Notes under the pieces: generated by a model | Database searches by the model: none | Seen by the model: the letters and a program-made list of their open reading frames with translations, nothing else | What the model was told of the DNA's origin: nothing | Part shown: one piece after another, positions 36,975 through 45,604 of the stretch | Layout of the letters: every line of letters starts with the position of its first letter | Numbering within the stretch: the first letter of the stretch is position 1 | Origin: Aquimarina sp. Aq107 | GTDB taxonomy: Bacteria; Bacteroidota; Bacteroidia; Flavobacteriales; Flavobacteriaceae | Direction of reading: 5' to 3' | Assembly: GCF_943733665.1 (NCBI RefSeq) | Contig: NZ_OX030782.1 | Coordinates: 1,576,501 to 1,640,500, forward strand | Length of the DNA: 64,000 nt | Translations under genes and position numbers: made by a program

Positions 36975-37429
36975 TGAGTAATCAATTAGAAGAAAATATT
37001 ACAGATGTTGATTTCATAAAAAAGTTGATTCCGCAAAAGGATCCTTTTGTTATGATTGATAAGTTGTTATATTTTGATACAGAAAAGGTTATTTCTGGTT
37101 TAAAAGTTACATCAGACAATATTTTAACCTCTGGAGAATATTTAACAGAAGGTGGGCTGATAGAAAATATGGCGCAAAGTATTGCCTTGCATAGAGGCTA
37201 CAGAGGGTATATTAACAGAGGAAAAGATGAAAAGCCTAAAACAGGATTTATTGGCTCTATAAAACACGCTACTATTAATTCGTTACCAAAAATTGGTACT
37301 GAACTTATAACCACAGTAGAGATTGTAGCAGAAATTATGCAAGTTTCACTTGTGAAAATAGAGGTGAATGATCCAGAAGGTAATTTAATAGCCTCTTCAG
37401 AAATGAAAACAATTATAGTAGATTCTTAA
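36974..37429 (+). CDS. Hotdog-fold dehydratase subunit keeping Glu but lacking the His motif
   Basis: FabZ/FabA-like hotdog protein, 151 residues from the ATG that overlaps the darB stop. The opening IPQKDPFVMIDKLL matches FabZ (PHRYPFLLVDRV). The central helix GGLIENMAQSIAL keeps the catalytic Glu (Glu64) and MAQ, but the loop that in FabZ reads GHFPGxPIxPG is here TSGEYLTE, with no His. It should therefore be inactive as a homodimer. The second dehydratase of the cluster (47599) has the opposite loss, so the two may work as a heterodimer. In aryl polyene systems two dehydratases, ApeI and ApeP, are reported to form such a complex. Confidence 0.82.
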   Translation: MSNQLEENITDVDFIKKLIPQKDPFVMIDKLLYFDTEKVISGLKVTSDNILTSGEYLTEGGLIENMAQSIALHRGYRGYINRGKDEKPKTGFIGSIKHATINSLPKIGTELITTVEIVAEIMQVSLVKIEVNDPEGNLIASSEMKTIIVDS

Positions 37430-37464
37430 TTCTATTAACTTTTTAATTTTAATTTATTGATAGT

Positions 37465-37866
37465 ATGAAGAAAGAAGACGTACCTCAAGATGAAAGCAGT
37501 CTTTCTAAAGCAAATATAAAAGAGGTTGTGTATGCTGTCGATAAAGATGGTAAATACGGAAAAGCGCTTAGTTCTGGTTGGGATGCAAAGACAATTGCAT
37601 TAAACGAATCATTAGAATTGATCGAAGAACAACTTCAAGATACAATCAAAAAAATAAAAAGTGGAGAGCTTAGCCCTATTGCGTATTATATGGAATTGCA
37701 ACGAATGGATGTTGTTGTTTTATCTGGATATGTAGGATTATGGCAGTGGAAGGTGAAAAGACACCTTAAAGCTAAAATATTTAGAAAGCTAAATGAAAAG
37801 ATATTAAGTAAATATGCGGAAGCTTTCGAAATTTCTTTAGAAGAACTTAAAAATCCTAAGATTTGA
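37465..37866 (+). CDS. Hypothetical cytoplasmic protein of the flexirubin cluster
   Basis: 133 residues, no signal or membrane helix. The N-terminal part is acidic and flexible, then VDKDGKYGKALSSGWDAKTIALNESLELIEEQL, followed by an amphipathic helical half with a YVGLWQWKVKRHLK segment and a basic C-terminus. I do not recognise a named family. It is transcribed with the neighbours: 35 bp after the dehydratase, and its stop TGA overlaps the TTG start of the next gene. It might be a partner of the BtrH-like acyltransferase, since the two are translationally coupled. Confidence 0.75.
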   Translation: MKKEDVPQDESSLSKANIKEVVYAVDKDGKYGKALSSGWDAKTIALNESLELIEEQLQDTIKKIKSGELSPIAYYMELQRMDVVVLSGYVGLWQWKVKRHLKAKIFRKLNEKILSKYAEAFEISLEELKNPKI

Positions 37867-38861
37867 AAATAAACTTTGAACACAATCAATCTGCCCATTG
37901 CGAAAATGGAGTGGTTTCTAATTTGTTAAATTATAATGGGCTTAAAGTAAGTGAACCAATGGTATTTGGAATTGCTTCAGGAGTGTTCTTTATATATATA
38001 CCTTTTATCAAGGTAAACTTCGCTCCAATGTTCAGTTTTAGACCTGTTCCAGGCTTTATTTTCTCTAGAGTAAGTAAAAGATTAGGGTTTAAGATAAAAA
38101 GACATAAATTTAAATCAAAGGAGAAAGCTCAGCAGACTTTAGATGCGGAATTATCAAAAAATAATCCAGTAGGGTTGCAGGTTGGAGTGTATAACTTGAC
38201 TTATTTTCCTGATGAATATCGTTTTCACTTTAATGCGCATAATTTAGTGGTATATGGTAAAGATGGAGATGATTACTTAATTAGTGATCCTGTGATGCAA
38301 GAAGTAACTACACTATCTTCGAAGGAATTAGAAAAAGTGCGTTTTGCTAAAGGTCCTTTTGCGCCAAATGGCCATATTTATTATCCTACAGAATTACCAA
38401 ATAATATAGATCTTAAAAAGGCGATTACTAAAGGAATAAAGCAGGCATATAGACATATGTTAGCTCCAGTTCCGATTGTTGGATTTAGAGGAATTAGGTT
38501 TGTGGCTAAGAGAATTCGAAAATGGCCGGATAAAATAGGTATAAAAAAGACAAATCATTACTTGGGTCAATTGGTCCGAATGCAAGAAGAGATAGGTACT
38601 GGAGGTGGAGGTTTTCGATTTATTTTTGCAGCTTTCTTGCAGGAAGCATCAGTGATTATGGAAAACCCTCGGTTGGCAGAATTATCGAAGGAAATGACTG
38701 TAATTGGAGATCAATGGAGAGATTTTGCGATTGATGCTTCTAGACTTTATAAAAATAGAAGCAGAGAAACAGATGCTTATAATAAAATTGCTGATAAGCT
38801 AGATGCTATTGCATTAGCCGAAAGAGCATTCTTTTTAGATCTTAAGAAAGCGATTAAATAA
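37863..38861 (+). CDS. BtrH-like ACP-dependent acyltransferase
   Basis: The N-terminal half matches the BtrH N-terminal domain, a papain-like fold: catalytic Cys in HNQSAHCENG (Cys13), His in FNAHNLVVYG and Asp in ISDP. In butirosin biosynthesis BtrH moves an acyl group from an ACP to an amine. Here the acceptor could be a hydroxyl, such as the resorcinol. The second half is helical. The start is TTG, overlapping the preceding stop, since the catalytic Cys lies before any ATG. A hydrophobic stretch (about 41-60) may insert in the membrane. Candidate for the polyene-resorcinol ester-forming step, alongside the LpxL-like protein. Confidence 0.78.
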   Translation: MKINFEHNQSAHCENGVVSNLLNYNGLKVSEPMVFGIASGVFFIYIPFIKVNFAPMFSFRPVPGFIFSRVSKRLGFKIKRHKFKSKEKAQQTLDAELSKNNPVGLQVGVYNLTYFPDEYRFHFNAHNLVVYGKDGDDYLISDPVMQEVTTLSSKELEKVRFAKGPFAPNGHIYYPTELPNNIDLKKAITKGIKQAYRHMLAPVPIVGFRGIRFVAKRIRKWPDKIGIKKTNHYLGQLVRMQEEIGTGGGGFRFIFAAFLQEASVIMENPRLAELSKEMTVIGDQWRDFAIDASRLYKNRSRETDAYNKIADKLDAIALAERAFFLDLKKAIK

Positions 38862-38867
38862 CTGCGA

Positions 38868-39626
38868 ATGGATAAAACTCCTCTTATTGACATAAAAAAT
38901 ATCTCTAAACAATATAAAGGAGCTGCATTTCTTTCATTAGATAAGGTGAACTTACAAATAAAAACCGGAGAAGTATATGGGCTTCTTGGACCTAATGGAG
39001 CAGGAAAAACTACATTAATATCCATTTTATGTGGATTGATTAAACCCACTTCGGGAGAAGTGCTGATTTCAGGAAATAGTTTTAAAACACATGCAAAAGA
39101 TATTCAAAAATCCATAGGGGTTGTACCTCAAGAATATGCATTATATCCCAAGTTAACTGCTAAGGAAAATCTGTTTTATTTTGGAAGTATGTTTGGGATG
39201 AAAAAATCCGAGCTTTCCCCAATAATTACATCACATTTAGATCAATTAGGGTTGTTGCCTTTTGCTGATAAAAAGATTAAAACCTTTTCAGGTGGTATGA
39301 AAAGAAGGGTGAATCTGATTGCAGGAATACTACATAATCCAATGTTGTTGTTTTTAGATGAACCTACTGTTGGAGTAGATGTTCAATCTAAACAAGCGAT
39401 TACTACTAAGCTTGTAGAACTCAATCAGTCTGGAACTACTATAATTTATACGTCCCATCATTTAAGAGAAGCACAGGATTTGTGTTCTATGGTTGGGATT
39501 ATTGATTCAGGAAAAATTATCGCAGAAGATACACCGTCTAAATTGATTAAGAATACTAAAGAAGCAAGGAATTTAGAAGATGTGTTTATAGAACTTACAG
39601 GAAGAGAACTTCGTGATTATGCATAG
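38868..39626 (+). CDS. ABC transporter ATP-binding protein (exporter)
   Basis: ABC ATPase, 252 residues: Walker A GPNGAGKTT, Q-loop VPQEYALYP, signature FSGGMKRR, Walker B LLFLDEPTVGVD and switch His in TSHHLREA. The ATPase type fits ABC-2 exporters (CcmA-like). The gene overlaps the permease start by 8 bp. In this cluster it would help move pigment or a precursor across the inner membrane. Confidence 0.93.
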   Translation: MDKTPLIDIKNISKQYKGAAFLSLDKVNLQIKTGEVYGLLGPNGAGKTTLISILCGLIKPTSGEVLISGNSFKTHAKDIQKSIGVVPQEYALYPKLTAKENLFYFGSMFGMKKSELSPIITSHLDQLGLLPFADKKIKTFSGGMKRRVNLIAGILHNPMLLFLDEPTVGVDVQSKQAITTKLVELNQSGTTIIYTSHHLREAQDLCSMVGIIDSGKIIAEDTPSKLIKNTKEARNLEDVFIELTGRELRDYA

Positions 39627-40911
39627 ATTTTTAGCATCCATAAAAAAAGAGTTTTTATTACTCCTAAGAGATCCTGGGGGATTAATCATTCTGTTCTTAA
39701 TGCCAATTGTTTTGGTAGTTACTGTTACATTAATTCAGGATGCGACGTTTAAATCTGTATCGAGTAATTCAATAGAAATACTATTAGTTGATAAAGATAA
39801 GGGGAAGTTATCAGCTGAAATCCAAAAGAGTTTTTCTGAAATAGAATTTTTGGAACCCGTGTCTAAAATAGACAATACATCACTTACAGAAGAAAAAGCA
39901 AGACTTTTAGTAGCTTCTGGAGATTATCAGTTAGCAGTTGTGATCCCTGAGGGATTAAGTAAAGAACTCCAAAATCAGATAGATAAAAATATTTCTAAAA
40001 TACTCGAAGAGTTTGAAGGCTCTGTAGATTCTCTCAAAACAGATGATATTACAGAAGCATTACCAGATAATAAAGTTGTAAAGCTTTATTTTGACCCTAT
40101 AACTCAGGAAACCTTTAGAAGTTCTGTGATATTTGCAGTTGATAAGTTAGTAGCTAGTATAGAGACTAAGTCGATCTATGAGGCTTTTGAAAAAGAATTA
40201 GGAGAGTCAGAAAGTCTTAAATCTTTTAATAGAGATACTTTTGTTAAATATGATCAAATAAATCCATCTTTATCAGGAGAGTTAATTATTCCAAATTCTG
40301 TTCAGCATAATATTCCAGCCTGGACTTTGTTTGCAATATTTTTTATGATTTTACCTTTATCATTAAATCTTGTTCATGAGAAAGGACAAGGAACATTTGT
40401 TCGATTACAAACAACACCGATTAATTATGCAACTATTATTGGAGGAAAGGCATTTCTGTTTTTATTAGTTAGTATCTTACAATTTACATTAGTGTTGTTA
40501 CTAGGGCTTTATGTATTTCCTAAATTGGGTCTTCCGGTTTTGGATTTAGGGAATAATCTAGGTTTACTATATGTGGTAGCGATATCTTCTGGATTGGCAG
40601 CAATAGGATTAGGGGTCTTATTGGGTACGGTATTTAATTCACACGAACAAGCAGCACCATTTGGAGCTGTTTTAGTTGTTTTACTTGCAGCGATTGGCGG
40701 AGTATGGGTTCCTGTCTTTGCAATGCCAGATACGATGCAGATGATAGCCAAAATATCTCCAATGAACTGGGGATTAGAAGCTTTTTATGATTGTTTTTTA
40801 AGAAAAGGTAGTCTGATAGATATTCTTCCTGAAATAGGTTTGCTTATTGGGTTTTTTATTAGTACTATCGTAATCGCTATACTATATTATGAAAAGAAAA
40901 AAGCGGTCTAA
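39619..40911 (+). CDS. ABC-2 type permease
   Basis: Partner of the preceding ATPase. One membrane helix near the N-terminus (DPGGLIILFLMPIVLVVTVTL), a large periplasmic domain (about 45-225), then five helices (about 235-430) including the ABC-2 pattern SGLAAIGLGVLLG and PMNWGLEAFYD. ATG 39619 is preferred to the GTG six bases before. It also overlaps the thioesterase gene by 23 bp. The fold resembles exporters of lipids and polyketides. Confidence 0.9.
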   Translation: MHRFLASIKKEFLLLLRDPGGLIILFLMPIVLVVTVTLIQDATFKSVSSNSIEILLVDKDKGKLSAEIQKSFSEIEFLEPVSKIDNTSLTEEKARLLVASGDYQLAVVIPEGLSKELQNQIDKNISKILEEFEGSVDSLKTDDITEALPDNKVVKLYFDPITQETFRSSVIFAVDKLVASIETKSIYEAFEKELGESESLKSFNRDTFVKYDQINPSLSGELIIPNSVQHNIPAWTLFAIFFMILPLSLNLVHEKGQGTFVRLQTTPINYATIIGGKAFLFLLVSILQFTLVLLLGLYVFPKLGLPVLDLGNNLGLLYVVAISSGLAAIGLGVLLGTVFNSHEQAAPFGAVLVVLLAAIGGVWVPVFAMPDTMQMIAKISPMNWGLEAFYDCFLRKGSLIDILPEIGLLIGFFISTIVIAILYYEKKKAV

Positions 40912-41335
40912 AGAAGTTGTAACCGATATCAAATATGTTCACGAGGTAAGAGTCAGGTTTAATGACTGTGATCCTCTTAGCATTGTTTGGCATGGTATTT
41001 ATATTACCTATTTTGAAGAAGGTAGAGAAGCTTTCGGGAGAACTCACGGTATTTCGTATTTACATGTAAAGGATAATAATTATGTTACTCCGATTGTTAA
41101 TTCTAATTGCGATCATAAGTTACCATTAAAATATGGAGATATCGCTACTGTAGAAACTATATATGTAGATAGCCCAGCGGCAAAAATGATTTTTAGGTAC
41201 AATGTGTATAATCAAAATAAAGATTTGGTTTGTGTTGGAGAAACTACACAAGTATTTTTAGATATGGATGGTAATATGTCTTTAAGTATTCCAGAATTTT
41301 TTCTTGATTGGAAACGTAAAGTAGGTTTATTATGA
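40889..41335 (+). CDS. 4HBT-family acyl thioesterase
   Basis: YbgC-like hotdog thioesterase, 148 residues. The catalytic Asp is in FNDCDPLSIVWHGIYITYFEEGREAF, where the D-x6-WH pattern is shared with 4-hydroxybenzoyl-CoA thioesterases. It overlaps both neighbours (23 bp with the permease and 4 bp with the next ketosynthase). Expected role: release of the aryl polyene or fatty acyl chain from ACP, or proof-reading of stalled chains. Confidence 0.88.
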   Translation: MKRKKRSKEVVTDIKYVHEVRVRFNDCDPLSIVWHGIYITYFEEGREAFGRTHGISYLHVKDNNYVTPIVNSNCDHKLPLKYGDIATVETIYVDSPAAKMIFRYNVYNQNKDLVCVGETTQVFLDMDGNMSLSIPEFFLDWKRKVGLL

Positions 41336-42471
41336 AAAAAGTCTACATAGTTGCTGATAATATAGTTTCGCCACTAGGTTTTTCGACAGAAGATAATATA
41401 GTTAATCTCCGTAAGAATCATACAGGTATTCAGAAAGTAGAGGATGATAAGATATGGTCTGAAGCATTTTATGGCGCTGTAATCAATAATGAAAAACTTT
41501 CCAAAGCTTGGGGTGTAATATCAGAGAATTCTAGCTATACAAAGTTGGAAAAAATGATGTTATTATCTGTTTCTAAATTATTAGAAGAAAATCCTGGGTT
41601 AAATATTACTAAAAGTGGAATTGTAATTTCTACAACTAAAGGAAATATTAATAATCTGCGAGGAGATAAAGATGAAAAGGCATATTTGAGTAGCATTTCG
41701 AAAACTATTCAGAAGTATTTTAAATTAGATCATACACCCAAAGTTTTATCTAATGCCTGTATTTCTGGTGGATTGGCTTTGGCTGTTGGTAAGAGAATGA
41801 TTCAATCAGGACTTTTTGATGATGTAGTTGTAATAGGAGGTGATTTACTTTCGGAGTTTACACTTTCTGGTTTCTTTTCATTTCAGGCGGTAAGTGCTGC
41901 ACCGTGTAAACCATTTTGTAAAAATAGAACAGGTATTAGTTTGGGTGAGGCTGCGGCCTGCGCATGGCTTAGTTCTAATAAAGATAACAATACAGATACA
42001 GCGATTAGTATTGCAGGAGATGCTTCTGCTAATGACGCCAACCATATTTCGGGACCCTCAAGAACTGGCGAAGGATTATTTATAAGTATTAGTAAAGCTT
42101 TAAAAGAAGCTAATTTAGATAGTGATCAAATAGATCATATTACTGCGCATGGTACAGCTACTCCATATAATGATGAAATGGAAGCTATTGCATTTAATAG
42201 AGCTGGGTTGCAAAAAGCACCATTAAATAGCTTAAAGGGGTACTATGGCCATACATTAGGTGCTTCTGCTTTGATTGAGAGTATTATAGCTAAACATTGT
42301 TTGATTAACAATGAGTTATTCGCTTCTTTGGGTTATGAAGAATTAGGTGTTTCTCAACCGATAAATGTAATTGCTAAAAATGAAAAGAAAGAACTGAATA
42401 AAGTATTGAAAACAGCTTCTGGTTTTGGTGGTTGTAACGTTGCATTGATTATTGAAAAAGAAGTGCTGTGA
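41332..42471 (+). CDS. Beta-ketoacyl-ACP synthase (active-site complete)
   Basis: Second classical ketosynthase, 379 residues. Catalytic Cys143 in LSNACISGG, His273 in TAHGTATPYND and His307 in YYGHTLGAS. The Ile after the Cys (ACISGG) is less common than ACSSG. It overlaps the thioesterase by 4 bp and the following Cys-less protein by 4 bp, so the latter is probably its partner. Confidence 0.9.
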   Translation: MKKVYIVADNIVSPLGFSTEDNIVNLRKNHTGIQKVEDDKIWSEAFYGAVINNEKLSKAWGVISENSSYTKLEKMMLLSVSKLLEENPGLNITKSGIVISTTKGNINNLRGDKDEKAYLSSISKTIQKYFKLDHTPKVLSNACISGGLALAVGKRMIQSGLFDDVVVIGGDLLSEFTLSGFFSFQAVSAAPCKPFCKNRTGISLGEAAACAWLSSNKDNNTDTAISIAGDASANDANHISGPSRTGEGLFISISKALKEANLDSDQIDHITAHGTATPYNDEMEAIAFNRAGLQKAPLNSLKGYYGHTLGASALIESIIAKHCLINNELFASLGYEELGVSQPINVIAKNEKKELNKVLKTASGFGGCNVALIIEKEVL

Positions 42472-43082
42472 TAGAAGAAAAGTATTACATATCAGATTTT
42501 TGTTTGATTAGAGATAAAAAAGTATTCAAAAATGGAGTTGAGTTATATACTGATATAGAATCTACTAGTTTAAAAGATTTTGCAAAAGGTATTTATAAGT
42601 TTCTAGATCTAAAATATCCGAAGTTTCATAAAATGGACGAATTATGTAAACTTGGTTTTTTAGCTTCTGAGGTTTTGTTAAAAGAGAAAGAACAAGTAGA
42701 TCAGGATACCGCTTTAGTTTTATCAAATAGAGCTTCTAGTCTAGATACAGATAGGAAGCATCAATTAAGTATTCAAAATAGAGAAGATTTTTATCCTTCT
42801 CCTGCGGTTTTTGTATATACCTTGCCCAATATTATAATGGGAGAAATTAGTATTAAGAATAAGATGAAAAGTGAAAACGCTTTTTTCGTAACAGATAGTT
42901 TTGATACTGATTTTATGACTTCATATTCTAAAATTTTAATGAATACGGGAAAAGCAAGTGACGTTATTTGTGGTTGGGTAGATTTGGATAATGATAAATA
43001 TGACGTATTTTTGGCTTTTCTTTCAAAAAAAGGTAAAAAAGAGCTAACAAAAGAAGAATTAAATAAATTATATAAGCAATAG
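42468..43082 (+). CDS. Truncated, Cys-less ketosynthase-like protein
   Basis: 204 residues that follow only the N-terminal core of a ketosynthase. ALVLSNRASSLDTDRKH matches the KS region before the active site, FYPSPAVFVYTLPNIIMGEISI matches the next conserved helix, and VTDSFDTDFMTSY takes the place of the nucleophilic elbow, without Cys. The C-terminal half with the two His is absent. It starts with GTG inside the preceding stop (GTGA). It cannot be a ketosynthase; a structural or chain-length partner of the preceding enzyme, or an acyl-ACP-binding protein, is more likely. Confidence 0.72.
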   Translation: MIEEKYYISDFCLIRDKKVFKNGVELYTDIESTSLKDFAKGIYKFLDLKYPKFHKMDELCKLGFLASEVLLKEKEQVDQDTALVLSNRASSLDTDRKHQLSIQNREDFYPSPAVFVYTLPNIIMGEISIKNKMKSENAFFVTDSFDTDFMTSYSKILMNTGKASDVICGWVDLDNDKYDVFLAFLSKKGKKELTKEELNKLYKQ

Positions 43083-43084
43083 TT

Positions 43085-43342
43085 ATGGCTGAATTAAGAG
43101 AAGAGCTAAAAGAAAAATTAATAGAGCAATTAAGTCTTGAAGATGTTGAAGTAAGCGAAATAGGAGATGATGATCCTCTTTTTGGTGATGGTTTAGGATT
43201 AGATTCTATTGATGCTCTTGAGCTAATTGTATTATTAGAAAAAGATTATGGAATTAAGCTAAAGGATCCAAAAGAAGGAAAAGCTATATTTGAATCTATT
43301 AGTGTAATGGCTGATTACATTTCAAAACACCGTACAAAATAA
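43085..43342 (+). CDS. Acyl carrier protein 2
   Basis: 85 residues, with phosphopantetheine Ser41 in GLGLDSIDALEL. The DSI variant and basic C-terminus differ from ACP 1 (DSL). It lies 2 bp before the main ketosynthase/chain-length-factor pair, so it is probably the ACP on which the polyene grows. Confidence 0.92.
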   Translation: MAELREELKEKLIEQLSLEDVEVSEIGDDDPLFGDGLGLDSIDALELIVLLEKDYGIKLKDPKEGKAIFESISVMADYISKHRTK

Positions 43343-43343
43343 T

Positions 43344-44540
43344 ATGAATAAAGGCATTGCCATAACTGGTATGGGAATTATTTCTTCTATCGGAAATACG
43401 GTAGAAGAAAATTTGAATGCTTTGAAATCAGTATCTCCTGGGATTTCTAGAATTGAGATGTTGAAAACTCGCCATAGGGATCAAATCATGGTTGGTGAAA
43501 TCAAACAAACCAATGAAGATCTAGAAAAACAATTAGGGCTAGAACCGTTGCATAGTTTTTCTAGAACTGCTATGATAGGTGCGATTGCTGCAAAAGAAGC
43601 GTTGCAAGAAGCACAAATTTCCGATGTTAATCAATATAGAACAGGTTTTGTTTCAGGAACCAGTGTTGGTGGTATGGATACCACAGAAAAACACTATCTA
43701 GGTTATACCGAAATTGAAGATAATAGAAGATTTATACAAGCGCAACACGCAGGTTTTACTACCCAATCTATTTCTAATTATTTAGGAATCAATGGATATG
43801 TATCTACAATAAGTACTGCTTGTTCTTCTGCAGCAAATGCAATTATGCTTGGAGCAAGAATGATTCAAGCAGGCAAAATAGATCGAATGATTGTGGGAGG
43901 AACTGATGCGTTATCTAAGTTTACAATCAATGGTTTTGGTACTTTAATGATCTTATCAGATTCAGAATGTACACCATTTGATGATAATAGAAAGGGATTA
44001 AATCTTGGAGAAGCTGCGGCTTTTTTGGTATTAGAGAGTGATTTGATTGTAGAAAAAGAAAATAAGAAAGTGTTAGGACGTGTAGCAGGATGGGCTAATG
44101 CAAATGATGCTTATCACCAAACTGCATCATCTTCTGATGGAGAAGGAGCTTTTTTAGCAATGAATGAAGCCCTAAAAGTAGCAAATATAACTGCAAATGA
44201 AATTGATTATGTAAATGCTCACGGTACGGCAACTCCTAATAATGATTTATCAGAAGGAGTAGCTATGACCAGAATATTTGGAGAAGAAAAAACTCCTGTG
44301 TTTAGTTCAACAAAGGCATTTACAGGGCATACATTAGCCGCTGCAGGATCTGTAGAAGCTGTGTATTCACTCCTGTCTCTACGGGAAAATTTAATTTTTC
44401 CGAATTTGAATTTTAAAAGTAAAATGAAAGAGTTTTCATTGGTTCCGCAAACAGAACTAGCATCCAAAGAAATGAAAACTATATTATCAAATTCTTTTGG
44501 TTTTGGAGGTAATTGTTCCACTTTAATATTTACAAAATAA
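43344..44540 (+). CDS. Beta-ketoacyl-ACP synthase of the KS/CLF pair
   Basis: Third classical ketosynthase, 398 residues. Cys160 (STACSSAAN), His293 (VNAHGTATP) and His329 (FTGHTLAAAG) are all present. It is followed by a Cys-less ketosynthase whose ATG overlaps its stop (TAATG), the arrangement of type II polyketide KS/CLF and of the aryl polyene ApeO/ApeC pair. It is therefore the likely iterative elongase of the polyene. Confidence 0.92.
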   Translation: MNKGIAITGMGIISSIGNTVEENLNALKSVSPGISRIEMLKTRHRDQIMVGEIKQTNEDLEKQLGLEPLHSFSRTAMIGAIAAKEALQEAQISDVNQYRTGFVSGTSVGGMDTTEKHYLGYTEIEDNRRFIQAQHAGFTTQSISNYLGINGYVSTISTACSSAANAIMLGARMIQAGKIDRMIVGGTDALSKFTINGFGTLMILSDSECTPFDDNRKGLNLGEAAAFLVLESDLIVEKENKKVLGRVAGWANANDAYHQTASSSDGEGAFLAMNEALKVANITANEIDYVNAHGTATPNNDLSEGVAMTRIFGEEKTPVFSSTKAFTGHTLAAAGSVEAVYSLLSLRENLIFPNLNFKSKMKEFSLVPQTELASKEMKTILSNSFGFGGNCSTLIFTK

Positions 44541-45604
44541 TGAGCGATTGCTATATCAATGGTATTGCCAGTATTTCTGCACAGCCAACAACAGATCCAG
44601 AAACATTTTTAGAAGATATAATCTCTCATAAAGAGTCCATATTTAGATCTCATGATCCTAATTATAAAGAATATATAAAGCCAGCGGCAATGAGACGTAT
44701 GTCGAAGTCGGTTAAGATGGGAGTTACAGCCGCTTCTATGGCGTTACATAATTCTGGAATAGAACTGCCTGATGCTATTATTACGGGTACAGGAATGGGA
44801 TGTAAACAAGATTCTGAAAAATTTTTAGAAAATGTCTTAAATAATGATGAACAGTTTTTAACTCCAACATTATTTATACAGTCTACACATAATACGGTAG
44901 GAGGACAAGTAGCCTTAGGATTAGGTTGCAAAGCGTATAATGTTACCTACGTTCAAGGTTCGGCTTCTTTTGAGATATCAGTTATGGATGCACTATTGAT
45001 GTTATCAGAAAAGCCAGAGAAACAAATTCTTGTTGGAGGTATCGATGAAGTAGCTAAAAACTCTACACTCCTTCATAAATTGGACGGTCAGATTAAAGAC
45101 GATAATATTGATGTAATCGACTTGTTAAATTCTAAAACGACTGGAACGGTAAGCAGCGAGGGATGTACATTTATGGTTTTGGGTTCTAATAAAACTGAAA
45201 AAAGCCTTGCTAAAATTATTGATGTAGAAACATTTAGTAAAAGTTCACCAGATGATATTAAAACATCCATAATATCATTTATTTCTCGACAGAATATGAG
45301 TATCGAAGATATTGATGCTGTGATACTAGGGAATAATGGGGATGTTAATTTTGATCATTATTATGAAAATTTACAAACTTCGATTTTTTCTGATAAAGAA
45401 CAGTTATGTTATAAACATTTAATAGGAGATTATCACGTAGCTTCCAGTTTTGGATTTTGGCTTGGGTGTAAAACCTTTGAAAACAATCAAGTTCCAAATA
45501 TTTTAAAGGTAAATGAAGTTGTTGCTAATAAATATGAGACTATACTTCTTTATAATCAATACCTTGGAAAAAATCATAGTATTACGTTGTTACAACGATG
45601 CTAA
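44540..45604 (+). CDS. Chain-length-factor-like ketosynthase (Cys replaced by Ser)
   Basis: 354 residues with an overall ketosynthase fold (NGIASISAQP at the start, MKMGVTAASMAL-like helix, PTLFIQSTHNTVGGQVAL) but the nucleophile is replaced: YVQGSASFE has Ser141 where Cys is expected, and the first catalytic His motif is absent (VILGNNGDVNF). This is what is seen in chain length factors of type II polyketide synthases, and corresponds to ApeC in aryl polyene clusters. ATG 44540 is preferred to the TTG at 44513. Its partner is the preceding enzyme. Confidence 0.88.
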   Translation: MSDCYINGIASISAQPTTDPETFLEDIISHKESIFRSHDPNYKEYIKPAAMRRMSKSVKMGVTAASMALHNSGIELPDAIITGTGMGCKQDSEKFLENVLNNDEQFLTPTLFIQSTHNTVGGQVALGLGCKAYNVTYVQGSASFEISVMDALLMLSEKPEKQILVGGIDEVAKNSTLLHKLDGQIKDDNIDVIDLLNSKTTGTVSSEGCTFMVLGSNKTEKSLAKIIDVETFSKSSPDDIKTSIISFISRQNMSIEDIDAVILGNNGDVNFDHYYENLQTSIFSDKEQLCYKHLIGDYHVASSFGFWLGCKTFENNQVPNILKVNEVVANKYETILLYNQYLGKNHSITLLQRC

